From NCBI RefSeq assembly GCF_037023755.1, contig NZ_CP146100.1, forward strand, positions 496,001 through 560,000: DNA of 64,000 nucleotides. The letters run 5' to 3'. Shown here one piece after another: positions 36,934 to 45,763 of this stretch. The position numbers and the translations under genes were made by a program. The number at the start of each line of letters is the position of its first letter. Position 1 is the first letter of the stretch. The notes beneath the pieces were generated by a model. The model did not search any database, was not told the DNA's origin, and saw only the letters and a program-made list of their open reading frames with translations. This stretch comes from Saccharopolyspora sp. SCSIO 74807. Its GTDB lineage: Bacteria; Actinomycetota; Actinomycetes; Mycobacteriales; Pseudonocardiaceae.

Positions 36934-37875
36934 GTGAGCGCTGAACACGATCACGTCGACGTCCGCGGGACGGTGAGCTTCGTCGGGCTGAGCTACCTGG
37001 TGGCCTGGCCGCTGACGATCCCGCTGTTCCTGACCGGAACCGGACTCACCTCCGGCTGGGCACCGGTGATCATCCTCGGGATGATGTCCGCGCCCGCGCT
37101 GGCCGGGATCGTCGTGCAAAAGTGGATCAGTCCGCGCGATTCGATCGCCAGGGAGCTGGGAATCACCAGCGAAGGCGGATTCCGGCGCTGGTGGGGATAC
37201 GCGTTGATCGCCTGGTTCGGGCCCGCGGTGCTGGCACTGCTGGCGCTGGTGGTCGGCTGGATGCTCGGCGTGTACCGGGCGGACTGGTTCGGGTTCTCCG
37301 GGCTCGCCGAGACCTACGGGCCTGCCGAGGGGATCACGCCGGGACAGCTGGCGCTGGACCAGCTGCTGCAGGTGTTCTTGCTGGGGTGGTTGAACGTGAT
37401 CCCGGCGTTCGGCGCGGAACTCGGCTGGCGCGGCTACCTGACGCGGGCGCTGCTGCCGCTCGGCCAGCCAGCGGCTTTCCTGATCACCGGCGTGTTGTGG
37501 GCGCTGTGGCACGGGCCGCTGCTGGTGCTCGGCTACAACTACCCGAGCGCTCCGATCGTCGTCGCGTTCATCATGATGGGCTGCTACGGCGTGCTGACCA
37601 GCGCGTTGCTGGGCTGGCTGCGGCTGGCGTCGCGCAGCGTGTGGCCCGCCGCGATCGCGCACGGCTTCCTCAACTCCGCGGCCGGGCTCGGCTTGCTGTT
37701 CAGCGCGGCGGGGAGCCCGGTCGACAGCGTCACGACCGGACTGCTCGGCTGGTCCGGTTGGATAGTGCTCGCGCTCGCGATCCTGGTGCTGGCGCTGCTG
37801 CGGAAACTGCCGGTCGAGCTGCCGCAGCAGAGCGCGGGCATTTCGCGCGGCGTCCGGCGCCTCAGCCGCCGCTGA
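36934..37875 (+). CDS. CPBP family intramembrane metalloprotease-like protein
   Basis: This 313-residue membrane protein has about eight transmembrane segments and the three CAAX-protease/bacteriocin-processing motifs: FGAELGWRGYLTRALLP, WALWHGPLLVLG and IAHGFLNSAAG. The first motif normally reads EExxxR; here the first Glu is Ala, so activity may be altered. The GTG at 36934 has no spaced ribosome binding site, but CAAGAT lies 6 nt upstream, which fits a -10 box of a leaderless transcript. Members cut membrane proteins or confer immunity; the target is unknown. Confidence 0.85.
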   Translation: MSAEHDHVDVRGTVSFVGLSYLVAWPLTIPLFLTGTGLTSGWAPVIILGMMSAPALAGIVVQKWISPRDSIARELGITSEGGFRRWWGYALIAWFGPAVLALLALVVGWMLGVYRADWFGFSGLAETYGPAEGITPGQLALDQLLQVFLLGWLNVIPAFGAELGWRGYLTRALLPLGQPAAFLITGVLWALWHGPLLVLGYNYPSAPIVVAFIMMGCYGVLTSALLGWLRLASRSVWPAAIAHGFLNSAAGLGLLFSAAGSPVDSVTTGLLGWSGWIVLALAILVLALLRKLPVELPQQSAGISRGVRRLSRR

Positions 37876-38046
37876 GGTGATCCGGGCGCTGGCGCCTACC
37901 CCGACCATCTCCCTGAATGTCGGCCGGTGCCAAGGCTTTCCGGGGCGGTCGGCGAGCGCGCAGGACCGCTCCGCGCGGGGAACGTTCGCAGCACGACGTT
38001 TCCGCCTCGGTCGGCGGCAGCCGGTGAGCGATTCCGACGCACGCAA

Positions 38047-38084
38047 AAGCACCCCGCCGCGGAACTCTCCGCAGCGGGGTGCTT
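38047..38084. terminator. Bidirectional terminator between CPBP and PBP genes
   Basis: AAGCACCCCGC-c-GCGGA, loop ACTC, TCCGC-a-GCGGGGTGCTT forms a 16-bp stem with one mismatch, flanked by A-rich DNA on the left and T residues on the right. It lies between the convergent stops at 37875 and 38105. Confidence 0.75.
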
Positions 38085-38104
38085 CGTGACGGATCGCCGG
38101 CCGG

Positions 38105-40222
38105 TCAGCCTCCCGGCAGCGGCACGACCGGTAGCGGCGCGTGGACCTGCATCATCGCGTCGTACCAGGTCCGCGCCGGGACCTTGCCGCCGTAGATGTT
38201 GCCCTCACCGCACAGGAACGGCGGTGCGTCGCCGCCGCTGTCGCAGATCCCGCGCGGCCTGGAACCGTCGGCGTAGGTCAGCACCGCACCGGCCATCTGC
38301 GGCGTGGCACCCAGGAACGCGGCCGACTTGTGCTCCTGCGTGGTCCCGGTCTTGCCCATCAGCGGCCGGTTCCAGCCCGCGGCCTGCGCGGCCTGCTTCG
38401 AGGTACCGACCTTGTCGTCCAGGCTCATGCCCTGCGCCAGCTGACCCGCGACCTGCGGCGAGATCACCTGCTCGCACGGCGCTTCCTTCAGCGGCACCGG
38501 GTTGCCGTTGCGGTCGGTGACCTCTTCGACCGGCGTCGGCGGGCACCACTTGCCACCGCTCATGATCGTCGCCGCGACGTTGGACAGCTCCAGCACGCTG
38601 GTCGGCGTGTAGCCGAGGGTGAACGCGCCGCGGTTGTTGCGCTTGACCGCCTCGGCCTGCGACGGGCCGTTGGAACCGTCCTCGTCGAGCGTGCTGCCGC
38701 TGCTGTTCACCCCGTTCATGCCCTGCCGCAGCCCGAGCTTCGAGGCCATGTCCACGGCGTTGTTCAGCCCGACCTGCTCCTCGAGCTTGACGAAGGCGGT
38801 GTTCGGCGAGGTCGCCAGCGCCATCTGCAACGTCCGCGGCCCCGGCTGCACCCCCTCGGCGTTGCTCACCGTGTACGGCGCGGTGCCGTTCTTGAACACC
38901 TGCGAGGTGTAGCTGGGTGGCACGTCGATCGTGTCGAAGATGCTTCTGCCCTGGTTGATCGCCGCAGCGGCGGTGAACACCTTGTAGATCGAGCCCGCGC
39001 CGAAGGGCTGCACCCGGCTGACGATGTCGTAGGCGGTTTGGCCCGCGCTCGGGTTGTTGCCGAAGTCCCGGTTCGCCACCAGCGCACGGACCTGGTGCTT
39101 GTCACCGGGCTGGACGGCGGCCATCGCGTTGGCGATGCCTTCGGTCTGCGTCGGCACCTGCTTCTCGGCGGCCTGCTTGGCAGCGTCGCTGGCACGGCGG
39201 TCCAGCGTGGTGCGCACCGTGTAGCCGCCGGTTTCCAGCTTGTCGTCGTCGATGCCGGACTTCTCCAGGTAGTCCCGCAGGTATTCGCAGAAGAACCCGT
39301 CGGTGGTGCCGTCACCGAGGCCGACGCAGCCGTTCGGCGGCCGGCCCAGCGGCGAGGCCACGCCCAGCGGCTCCGCCTTGGCCTTCTCGGCGTCCTCCTT
39401 GGTGAGCACGTACCGGTTGTGCGGATCGGTCATCAGGTCGATCACCGTGTTGCGGCGCTGGATCGCGTCCTGCGGATTGGTCTCCGGGTTCAGCGAGCCG
39501 GGCTGGTTCACGATGGCGGCCAGCAGCGCGGACTGCGACACGGTCAGCTTGTCCGGCGTGGTGTTGAAGTAGGTCCGCGCCGCGGCGCCGATGCCGAAGG
39601 TCTGGTTGCCGAACGGGACCACGTTCAGATAACCGGTGAGGATCTCCTCCTTGGTCATGGTCCGCTCGAGCTCGACGGCCATCTTCGCCTCGCGCAGCTT
39701 GCGGGCGATGGTGGTCTCCTTGGCCCGCTCGGCGTCGACCTCGTTCTTGGCGACCACGTGCACCAGGTAGTTCTTCACGTACTGCTGGGTGATCGTGGAG
39801 GCGCCCTGGGTGGAACCGCCGCCCGCGTTGCTGGCCATCGCGCGCATGGTGCCCTGCCAGTCCACGCCGCCGTGGTTCCAGAACCGCTTGTCCTCGACCG
39901 AAGTGATCGCGGACTTCATGTTCTCCGGAACCTCTTCCGGCTTGGTCTCGACGCGGTAGTCCTTGAAGAAGTGCGCGATCGGCTTGCCGTCCCGGTCGGT
40001 CACCGTCGAGACCTGCGGCATGTCGCGCTTGGCCAGCGAACTGGACATGCTCGCCATCGCGTCGGTGGTCTGGTTGACCACGGCGCCCGCGCCGGAGGCC
40101 ATCGGCATCATCAGGAACGCCACCAGCACACCGGCCAGGACGCACAGCCCGAACATCTTCAACAGCACGCCGCTGCGCACTCCAGCCCCAATCACCACAC
40201 GTCGCGAAGGCTCGATCTGCAC
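38105..40222 (-). CDS. Bifunctional class A penicillin-binding protein
   Basis: This 705-residue peptidoglycan synthase is anchored by one N-terminal transmembrane segment (about residues 21-44). The glycosyltransferase family 51 domain has ITSVEDKRFWNHGGVDW (catalytic Glu) and GASTITQQYVKN. The transpeptidase domain has the nucleophile motif GAGSIYKVF (SxxK), a SPN triad in ATSPNTAFVKL and MGKTGTTQEH. The C-terminus is Pro-rich. The GTG at 40222 is the first usable start in the open frame. It acts in cell-wall growth. It is monocistronic and ends at a shared terminator. Confidence 0.93.
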   Translation of the reverse strand: MQIEPSRRVVIGAGVRSGVLLKMFGLCVLAGVLVAFLMMPMASGAGAVVNQTTDAMASMSSSLAKRDMPQVSTVTDRDGKPIAHFFKDYRVETKPEEVPENMKSAITSVEDKRFWNHGGVDWQGTMRAMASNAGGGSTQGASTITQQYVKNYLVHVVAKNEVDAERAKETTIARKLREAKMAVELERTMTKEEILTGYLNVVPFGNQTFGIGAAARTYFNTTPDKLTVSQSALLAAIVNQPGSLNPETNPQDAIQRRNTVIDLMTDPHNRYVLTKEDAEKAKAEPLGVASPLGRPPNGCVGLGDGTTDGFFCEYLRDYLEKSGIDDDKLETGGYTVRTTLDRRASDAAKQAAEKQVPTQTEGIANAMAAVQPGDKHQVRALVANRDFGNNPSAGQTAYDIVSRVQPFGAGSIYKVFTAAAAINQGRSIFDTIDVPPSYTSQVFKNGTAPYTVSNAEGVQPGPRTLQMALATSPNTAFVKLEEQVGLNNAVDMASKLGLRQGMNGVNSSGSTLDEDGSNGPSQAEAVKRNNRGAFTLGYTPTSVLELSNVAATIMSGGKWCPPTPVEEVTDRNGNPVPLKEAPCEQVISPQVAGQLAQGMSLDDKVGTSKQAAQAAGWNRPLMGKTGTTQEHKSAAFLGATPQMAGAVLTYADGSRPRGICDSGGDAPPFLCGEGNIYGGKVPARTWYDAMMQVHAPLPVVPLPGG

Positions 40223-40473
40223 CGGGAGCGCAGGCCCGATGCTCGGACCAGGCGGCCCCCGGCGGTCCGGCAGCCCGACCGAGATCGGCTCTTCCCGGGT
40301 GCCTCGCCGGTCCTTTCGTTGATATCACATCGGCCGCCGCGGCCGATCAGCGCGGCGGCGTTCTCCCCGGCACCGCGGGGAAAAACGTACTCGCAGGCCG
40401 ATACGCCGGAATGCGCCGGACCACGTGCTCGATCGACTACACTTGGTCACTTCGAGCCGAAGCGGAGGAGCCG

Positions 40474-40845
40474 ATGGACCCGTTCTTTGATTCCCTGGCG
40501 ACCGCCCTCGGCGGTCAGGCCGCCGTCGCACTCGGGGCCGCGGCGAAGAGCGCGTTGGAAAAGGTGCGCGGACTGCTGCGCAGGCGCAGCGAGGACACCG
40601 AGACGCTGGCCGCGCTGGAGGCCGCCGAGGCGCCCGGTGCGCAGCGCCCGCAGATCACCGCGCTGGCCGAACGGCTCGACCGGGTCGCCGGGGACGATCC
40701 GGACTTCCGCGAGCAGCTGCGCGAAGCGGGCGGCGAGGTGCACAAGGAGATGACCGCCTCGGGTCACGTGGTGAACCAGAACTCCGGCGACGTGCGCAAC
40801 CTGGTGCAGACCAACGAGATCCGCGGGGACATCACGTTCAACTGA
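40474..40845 (+). CDS. Small protein with C-terminal VVNQ...VQ...IRGDI motif
   Basis: This 123-residue protein starts MDPFFDSLATALGGQAAVAL, has a charged helical middle and ends GHVVNQNSGDVRNLVQ then TNEIRGDITFN. The last 30 residues resemble the short N-x-G...VVQ...I-x-G-x-I/V-x-F element that I recall at the ends or linkers of many actinobacterial NACHT, TPR and other signalling/conflict proteins. The N-terminal part is probably an alpha-helical adaptor. The ATG at 40474 has GGAGGAG 3 nt upstream, and TACACT at 40438 could be its -10 box. No enzymatic domain is present. The function is unknown. Confidence 0.7.
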   Translation: MDPFFDSLATALGGQAAVALGAAAKSALEKVRGLLRRRSEDTETLAALEAAEAPGAQRPQITALAERLDRVAGDDPDFREQLREAGGEVHKEMTASGHVVNQNSGDVRNLVQTNEIRGDITFN

Positions 40846-40854
40846 GCGCGGCGC

Positions 40855-41262
40855 TCAGCGGTCCCGCCGGTCGGCTTCGTCCAGTTCGGCGAGGTAGCGG
40901 TTGTAGGCCGCCAGTTCCGGGTCCTCGTCCTCGTCGACCGAGGACGCGGGCGGCGGCACCAGCGGGCGGCGTCGCGTGCCCGGCGTAGCGGCCGCCGTGC
41001 CGGACTCGTCCGGGAGATCCGCCTTCGCGGCTTCGGCGTCCGGGCCGGCGCGCGATTCCATCCGGATCAGCCACACCCACAGGCACACCGTGAACACGCC
41101 GAACAGCGGCCACTGCAAGGCATAGCCCAGGTTCTGGAAGCTGCCGCCGGCGTCGTGCGCGCGGTCCCACTGCCACACCGCCAGGAAACCCGTCGCGATC
41201 GTGGCGACGACGAACAGGGCGTGCAGCGCCATCCAACGCGGGGTCAGCAGCTTGCGCTTCAC
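40855..41262 (-). CDS. Small membrane protein, unknown function
   Basis: This 135-residue protein has two transmembrane segments (about residues 12-30 and 49-66), the connecting segment SFQNLGYALQWPLFGVFTV, and an acidic C-terminal tail with DPELAAYNRYLAELDEADR. I recognise this layout from other Pseudonocardiales but know no function. The GTG at 41262 lacks a spaced binding site, and a TAGAAT box lies 7 nt upstream, so the mRNA is probably leaderless. Confidence 0.75.
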   Translation of the reverse strand: MKRKLLTPRWMALHALFVVATIATGFLAVWQWDRAHDAGGSFQNLGYALQWPLFGVFTVCLWVWLIRMESRAGPDAEAAKADLPDESGTAAATPGTRRRPLVPPPASSVDEDEDPELAAYNRYLAELDEADRRDR

Positions 41263-41269
41263 GATTCCG

Positions 41270-41275
41270 ATTCTA
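41270..41275 (-). promoter_or_regulatory. -10 box of a probable leaderless promoter
   Basis: TAGAAT (minus strand) is followed by seven bases and then the GTG at 41262, the geometry of leaderless actinobacterial transcripts. Confidence 0.5.
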
Positions 41276-41340
41276 GAGAGCTTCCCGGCAGCGATGTGCG
41301 CAGCGGGGCCCCGATCCGCAGGCGCGCCCGCCCGCCGGGA

Positions 41341-42141
41341 TCAATCGGCGAGTTCGTCCAGCTTGCGCTGCGCCTCGGCCAGCTCCCGCTGCAGCTGTTC
41401 GACCCGGTCCCGCTGCTGATCGCGGGCGGCCTCCAGCAGCGGCTCCACCGCGGCTGCGACATCGGAGTGCAGCGACTTGGCCGCCTGTGCGACGGCGGAG
41501 GCGGTCACCGGCGTGGGCCGCAGCACCCGCTTCTTGCCGGTGCTGACCTCGACGTTCCACTGCCCGGCCTCGTCCGCGGTGAGCACCACGGTGGCGCCCG
41601 CCGGCGACTTCGGCTTGCGCCGCGCGGCACTGCCGGCGGCCTTCTGGTCCGCGGCCTGCGAGTTCGCGGACGCCGGCGCTTTCGCGGCCGTCTTCGGGGC
41701 GTTGCCCGCCTTGGCGGAGCCATCGTGCTGCGTCGTCGGCTTGCTCCCGGCACCGGTCGCGCTCTCCCCGGCCTTGCCCGAACCGGCAGCCCCGCCGCCG
41801 GACGCGGGACCGCCACCGGACGCGGCGGCGACACCGGCCGAACCGGTGCTGGCCGGGCTCGTCGCCTTCGCCCCCGCCTGCTCCGGCTCCTTGCGCTTGC
41901 GCGGCGGCTTGACCAGCGTGACCTCGGCCGCCGAGAACGAGAGCACGTCCTTCGACCCGGCCGGGCGGACCTGGATGAAATCGCCCTCGGCGGGCTCGTC
42001 GAGCGCGATCACCTTGCCGGACCGCCCCTCCGGGACGCCGACCGCCGAAGCGGTGAACCACACCGTCGGCGTGCCGCCACCGGACAGCTCTTCCCGGAGT
42101 CCGCGGATCTCGTCGGTGGACAACGCGCGGGCCTTGGACAT
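41341..42141 (-). CDS. Protein with N-terminal globular domain and C-terminal coiled coil, unknown function
   Basis: This 266-residue protein has a compact N-terminal part (residues 1-78, STDEIRGLREELSGGGTPTV...GDFIQVRPAGSKDVLSFSAA), a long Ala/Gly/Ser/Lys-rich linker, and a second short domain TVVLTADEAGQWNVEVSTGK. A C-terminal coiled coil follows (LLEAARDQQRDRVEQLQREL). The linker looks disordered. No family function is known to me. A good promoter (TTGAAG-18-TATACT) lies about 100 bp upstream. The ATG at 42141 has a G-rich sequence upstream. Confidence 0.7.
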   Translation of the reverse strand: MSKARALSTDEIRGLREELSGGGTPTVWFTASAVGVPEGRSGKVIALDEPAEGDFIQVRPAGSKDVLSFSAAEVTLVKPPRKRKEPEQAGAKATSPASTGSAGVAAASGGGPASGGGAAGSGKAGESATGAGSKPTTQHDGSAKAGNAPKTAAKAPASANSQAADQKAAGSAARRKPKSPAGATVVLTADEAGQWNVEVSTGKKRVLRPTPVTASAVAQAAKSLHSDVAAAVEPLLEAARDQQRDRVEQLQRELAEAQRKLDELAD

Positions 42142-42246
42142 GACAGCCCCCAGCTCAGGGTGCCCCCGAGTCGGAGAGCTGCGGCCCGAACAGCTGAGAC
42201 CCGGACCGCGCTGTCCTCACCGGGGGTGGCGGCAACGAACCCGCAC

Positions 42247-42276
42247 AGTATATCGAACTGCCGTGCGAAGCTTCAA
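42247..42276 (-). promoter_or_regulatory. Promoter of the 41341-42141 gene
   Basis: On the minus strand TTGAAG (42276-42271) is followed after 18 bp by TATACT (42252-42247). The -35 box overlaps the last codons of the monooxygenase gene. The 5' untranslated region would be about 100 nt. Confidence 0.6.
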
Positions 42277-43778
42277 CGCCGCCCCGCACCCGCGGTGATC
42301 TCGAAGTCCGCCGGGTCGGCCTTGCGGGTGCGCAGCCAGTAGTTCCAGGTGAAACCGGGCCACACCGTGCGGTTCACGCCGTTGACGTCCAGGTACCAGC
42401 TCTGGCACCCGCCGGCGGACCAGACCGCGTCCGAGAGCTGGTGCTGGATCCGGTCGTTGAACTCGTCCTGCACCGACTGGCGCACGTCGACCTGGTCGAC
42501 GTCGCCGCGCAGGATCGGCCGCAGGCAGCTGAGCACGTAGTTGATCTGCGACTCGATCATGAACACGACGGAGTTGTGCCCCAGCCCGGTGTTCGGCCCG
42601 AGCAGGAAGAACATGTTCGGGAAACCGGAGACCGTGATGCCCAGGTGCGCCTGCATCCCGTCCTTCCAGGCGTCCCGGAGCTTGTAGCCGTTGCGCCCGG
42701 CCACGTCGAGGTGGTCGAACGCGTCGGTGACGTGGAACCCGGTGCCGAAGATGATCGCGTCCACCGGGTGCTCCTGACCGTCCCCGGAGACCACGGAGTT
42801 CTCCCGCACCTCCGCGACCCCGTCGGTGCGCAGGTCCACGTTGGACCGGTTCAGCGCCGGGTAGTAGTCGCTGGAGAGCAGGATGCGTTTGCAGCCCATG
42901 GCGTACTTCGGCGTGACCGCTTCGCGGGTCGCCGGGTCCTTCACCGCGCGCCGGATGTAGCGCTTGGCCAGGTGCTCGGAGACCTTGCCGAGCCACTTGC
43001 TGCGCAGCACCGCGACCGAGCGGAACTCCAGCACCCAGTACACCGCGGTGCGGGCTGCCCGCTGCAGCCCCGGGACGCGGCGGAACCACTTGCGCACGCT
43101 GTGCGGGATCTCCTGATCCGGCTTCGGCTGGATCCACGGCGGCGTGCGCTGGAACAGGTGCAACTTGCCCGCTTGCTCGGCGACGCGCGGCACGAACTGG
43201 ATGGCGCTGGCGCCGGTGCCGACCACGGCGACCCGCTTGTCCCGCAGGTCGTAGTCGTGGTTCCACTGCGCGGAGTGGAACACCTCGCCCTGGAAGCGCT
43301 CGATGCCGTCGAGTTCGGGGTAGCTGGGGATGTGCAGCGCGCCGACGCCCATGACCAGCGCCTTGCCGACGTATTCGGTCCCGTCGGCGGTGGCCACGTG
43401 CCAGCTGCGGGTCGATTCGTCGTACTCGCTGCCGGTGAATTCGACGCCGTAGTGGATGTGCTCGCGGATGCCGTACTTGTCCGCGCAGCGCTGCAGGTAT
43501 TCGGAGATCTCCTGCTGCTCGGCGAACAGCCGGGACCACTCCGGGTTCTGCTCGAACGAGAAGGAGTACATCAGCGAGGGGACGTCGCAGGCGCAGCCCG
43601 GGTAGGTGTTGTCCCGCCAGGTGCCCCCGAGGTCGTGGTCCTTCTCCAGCACCACGAAGTCCTCGATGCCGGCTTCCTTGAGCTTGATCGCGGTGCCGAG
43701 CCCGGAGAAGCCGGTACCGACGATGATCACCGACGTGTCGTGCCGCGGTGCCCGTTGTGGCTCTGGCGTGGGTGCCAT
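42273..43778 (-). CDS. Flavin-dependent monooxygenase (Baeyer-Villiger/EthA type)
   Basis: This 501-residue FAD/NADPH enzyme inserts oxygen next to a ketone or oxidises sulfur/nitrogen. Two dinucleotide-binding motifs are present: VIIVGTGFSGLGTAIKL (FAD) and VAVVGTGASAIQFVPRVA (NADPH). Between them is the Baeyer-Villiger fingerprint FQGEVFHSAQWNH. The ATG at 43778 has GGAGG 7 nt upstream. It is divergent from a TetR regulator gene with 102 bp between them, the same arrangement as ethA/ethR in mycobacteria. The substrate is unknown. Confidence 0.9.
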   Translation of the reverse strand: MAPTPEPQRAPRHDTSVIIVGTGFSGLGTAIKLKEAGIEDFVVLEKDHDLGGTWRDNTYPGCACDVPSLMYSFSFEQNPEWSRLFAEQQEISEYLQRCADKYGIREHIHYGVEFTGSEYDESTRSWHVATADGTEYVGKALVMGVGALHIPSYPELDGIERFQGEVFHSAQWNHDYDLRDKRVAVVGTGASAIQFVPRVAEQAGKLHLFQRTPPWIQPKPDQEIPHSVRKWFRRVPGLQRAARTAVYWVLEFRSVAVLRSKWLGKVSEHLAKRYIRRAVKDPATREAVTPKYAMGCKRILLSSDYYPALNRSNVDLRTDGVAEVRENSVVSGDGQEHPVDAIIFGTGFHVTDAFDHLDVAGRNGYKLRDAWKDGMQAHLGITVSGFPNMFFLLGPNTGLGHNSVVFMIESQINYVLSCLRPILRGDVDQVDVRQSVQDEFNDRIQHQLSDAVWSAGGCQSWYLDVNGVNRTVWPGFTWNYWLRTRKADPADFEITAGAGRR

Positions 43779-43880
43779 TGGCGGTCCTCCCTGTTCGGCG
43801 TCCGGCCTGCCCGGAAGGCAGCCTACTATGAGTAAGTTACCAACGGTAGGGTCAGCTCGGCGACCGGTAGGGTTTGCGTC
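43779..43880. promoter_or_regulatory. Divergent control region of the monooxygenase/TetR pair
   Basis: CGGTAGGGT is directly repeated at 43844-43852 and 43865-43873, 21 bp apart. The second copy contains TAGGGT seven bases before the GTG of the TetR gene, a possible leaderless -10 box. CTACTAT and GGTAG form a weak inverted repeat around 43823-43850. These are candidate sites for autorepression. Confidence 0.5.
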
Positions 43881-44501
43881 GTGAACGCGCAGCATGCGAC
43901 CTCCACGACCAACGGCCCCCGCAAGCGCCTCCCCCGTGCCGAACGCGAGCAGCAGATCCTCGCCGTGGCCGAAGAGGTCTTCGCGGGCAGCGGCTACCAA
44001 GCCTCGTCCATGGACGACATCGCGCAGCGCGTCGGGCTGTCCAAACCGATGCTCTACGAATACTTCGGCTCCAAAGAAGGCCTGCTCATCGCGTGCGTCG
44101 AGCGTGCGCGCCGCGAACTGCTCGACGCCACCACGGTCGCCGCCGCCAACGCCGCGGACAACGAGACGCTGCTGCACGACTGCCTGCTGGCCTTCTTCCG
44201 GTTCAGCGACGATCACGCGCAGGCGTGGGCACTGCTGCGCAGCGAGGCCGCGATCCCGAGCGCCTCGGTCGACTCGGCGGTGGAGGAGACCCGCGCGCAG
44301 CAGACCGGGCTGACCGCGCGGCTGCTGGAGGCGTCCCGCCCGGATCTGGACCCGGAGCGCCTCGAAGCGTTCGCGGAGTCGATCATCGGCGCCTGCGAGC
44401 GGCTCGCGCTGTGGCGGGAGCGCAGCACCGAGATCACCGCCGAGCGGGCGACCCAGCACCTCATGGCCCTGATCAGCCCCAGCCTGGTGCCACCCGCGTG
44501 A
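43881..44501 (+). CDS. TetR family transcriptional regulator
   Basis: This 206-residue repressor has an N-terminal helix-turn-helix (QQILAVAEEVFAGSGYQ, then SSMDDIAQRVGLSKPMLYEY and FGSKEGLLIACV). A helical ligand domain follows. It is divergent from the monooxygenase gene and most likely represses it and itself, as EthR does. The GTG at 43881 is probably the first base of a leaderless mRNA. Confidence 0.9.
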   Translation: MNAQHATSTTNGPRKRLPRAEREQQILAVAEEVFAGSGYQASSMDDIAQRVGLSKPMLYEYFGSKEGLLIACVERARRELLDATTVAAANAADNETLLHDCLLAFFRFSDDHAQAWALLRSEAAIPSASVDSAVEETRAQQTGLTARLLEASRPDLDPERLEAFAESIIGACERLALWRERSTEITAERATQHLMALISPSLVPPA

Positions 44502-44756
44502 TCTCGTAACTCCGCGAAGCGATCGCCGCCAGGGCAGAATTCCGAACTCACTCGATCGAGGGGCGTACCCGCTCACGGGGTCAAGATCTTCCGCGAGGCC
44601 GCCGATGTGGTGCGCGTTGATCGTCCGCCGATGCGTCCGGGCCGCCGCAGCCCGCCCGGGCCGCCGCCGGACGACACCAGGTCCCCGTCCCGGCACCGCA
44701 CCCCGATGCCGGGCCGGGGATCACCTCCCCATTAGCGACATCGAGGAGAACTGATC

Positions 44757-45698
44757 TTGCGCCCCTGGACCACGCGCACCTGGCAAGCCGCCGTCGTGGC
44801 CGCGGGATTCGCCGCGGCCGGGGCCGGTACCGCCGGAGCGGCCACGGCACCCGACCTGACCGAGCCGGACCTGTCCTCGGTCCCGGACGAGATCGGCTTC
44901 CGCGCGCCGGTCGACGCCTGCCGCGCCCAGGAGGCGCCCGAGTTCAACAGCACCAAGGCCCCGTGCGTGGACGCGGACCTGCACGCGAGCGCGCCGAACG
45001 TGGTCAAGCAGGTCGGCACCGACATCGTGCGCACGACGCACGGCGCGGCCGGTGAACTCCGCGACGGGCAGCCGCCGAACGCCAAGCTCGCCGGAGTCGC
45101 CCAGCACGTCGGGCTGGAGAAGGACCGCCTGCTGGGGATGACCAAGACCCGGCCGAACGTCGGCTTGGACGTGCAGCCCGAGCACACCGGCCTGGTCGAG
45201 CAGCACGATCCCGAAGGCAGCTTCCTGCGCGGCGAGATCGGCCCGCGCGGCAAGACCCACGAGGGTGTGTCCACAGCGGACACCGCCGTCTCGGCCGACG
45301 TCGTGCACGGCTACACGGTCGGGCCGATGGCCCGCCCGGAGAAGGCCCTGCAACCGGTGGTGCGGAACAACCCGCTCGTCTCGGACGAGCCCGCGGTGGG
45401 GCTGCCGAAGGCTTCCGAAGTGCTGCCCGGCGCGAAGGCGGCCACCGGCATGACGCACGCCGACGAGCTGACCTCGGCTCCCGAGCAGGTCGTCAACGGC
45501 GTCGCGGGCGGGTTGCCGAAGGCGCCCGAGGTGGTCTCCGGCGCGCAGGACGTCGCCGAGCAGACCCCGATCGGCGACGCGGCCTCGACCGCGCAGCGGA
45601 CCGTGCGCGGTGCCTCCGGCGAACTGCCGCTCGCGGGCGAACTCGGCTCGGCGGCGGGCCACGCCACCGACGCGCTGCCGGAGCTGCCGCAGCGCTGA
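44757..45698 (+). CDS. Secreted repeat-containing protein, unknown function
   Basis: This 313-residue protein has a signal peptide (basic start, hydrophobic core to about residue 28, ATA/GAA cleavage region). The mature part is hydrophilic, has a Cys pair (DACRAQEAP, KAPCVDAD), and its C-terminal third contains several imperfect repeats of the type G-LPKA-EV/L-GA (GLPKASEVLPGAKAA, GLPKAPEVVSGAQDVA, ELPLAGELGSAAGHA). The TTG start has GAGGAG 8 nt upstream. A strong terminator follows. The function is not recognised; a cell-surface role is possible. The preceding 255 bp show no gene. Confidence 0.75.
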   Translation: MRPWTTRTWQAAVVAAGFAAAGAGTAGAATAPDLTEPDLSSVPDEIGFRAPVDACRAQEAPEFNSTKAPCVDADLHASAPNVVKQVGTDIVRTTHGAAGELRDGQPPNAKLAGVAQHVGLEKDRLLGMTKTRPNVGLDVQPEHTGLVEQHDPEGSFLRGEIGPRGKTHEGVSTADTAVSADVVHGYTVGPMARPEKALQPVVRNNPLVSDEPAVGLPKASEVLPGAKAATGMTHADELTSAPEQVVNGVAGGLPKAPEVVSGAQDVAEQTPIGDAASTAQRTVRGASGELPLAGELGSAAGHATDALPELPQR

Positions 45699-45715
45699 GG
45701 CGACCAACGCGAAAG

Positions 45716-45749
45716 GGCGCCGGACCGCGAGTCGGTCCGGCGCCTTTTT
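45716..45749 (+). terminator. Strong intrinsic terminator
   Basis: GGCGCCGGACC, loop GCGAGTC, GGTCCGGCGCC (perfect 11-bp stem) is followed by TTTTT, starting 17 nt after the stop of the secreted-protein gene. Confidence 0.9.
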
Positions 45750-45763
45750 CAGCGCCTGCCTTT

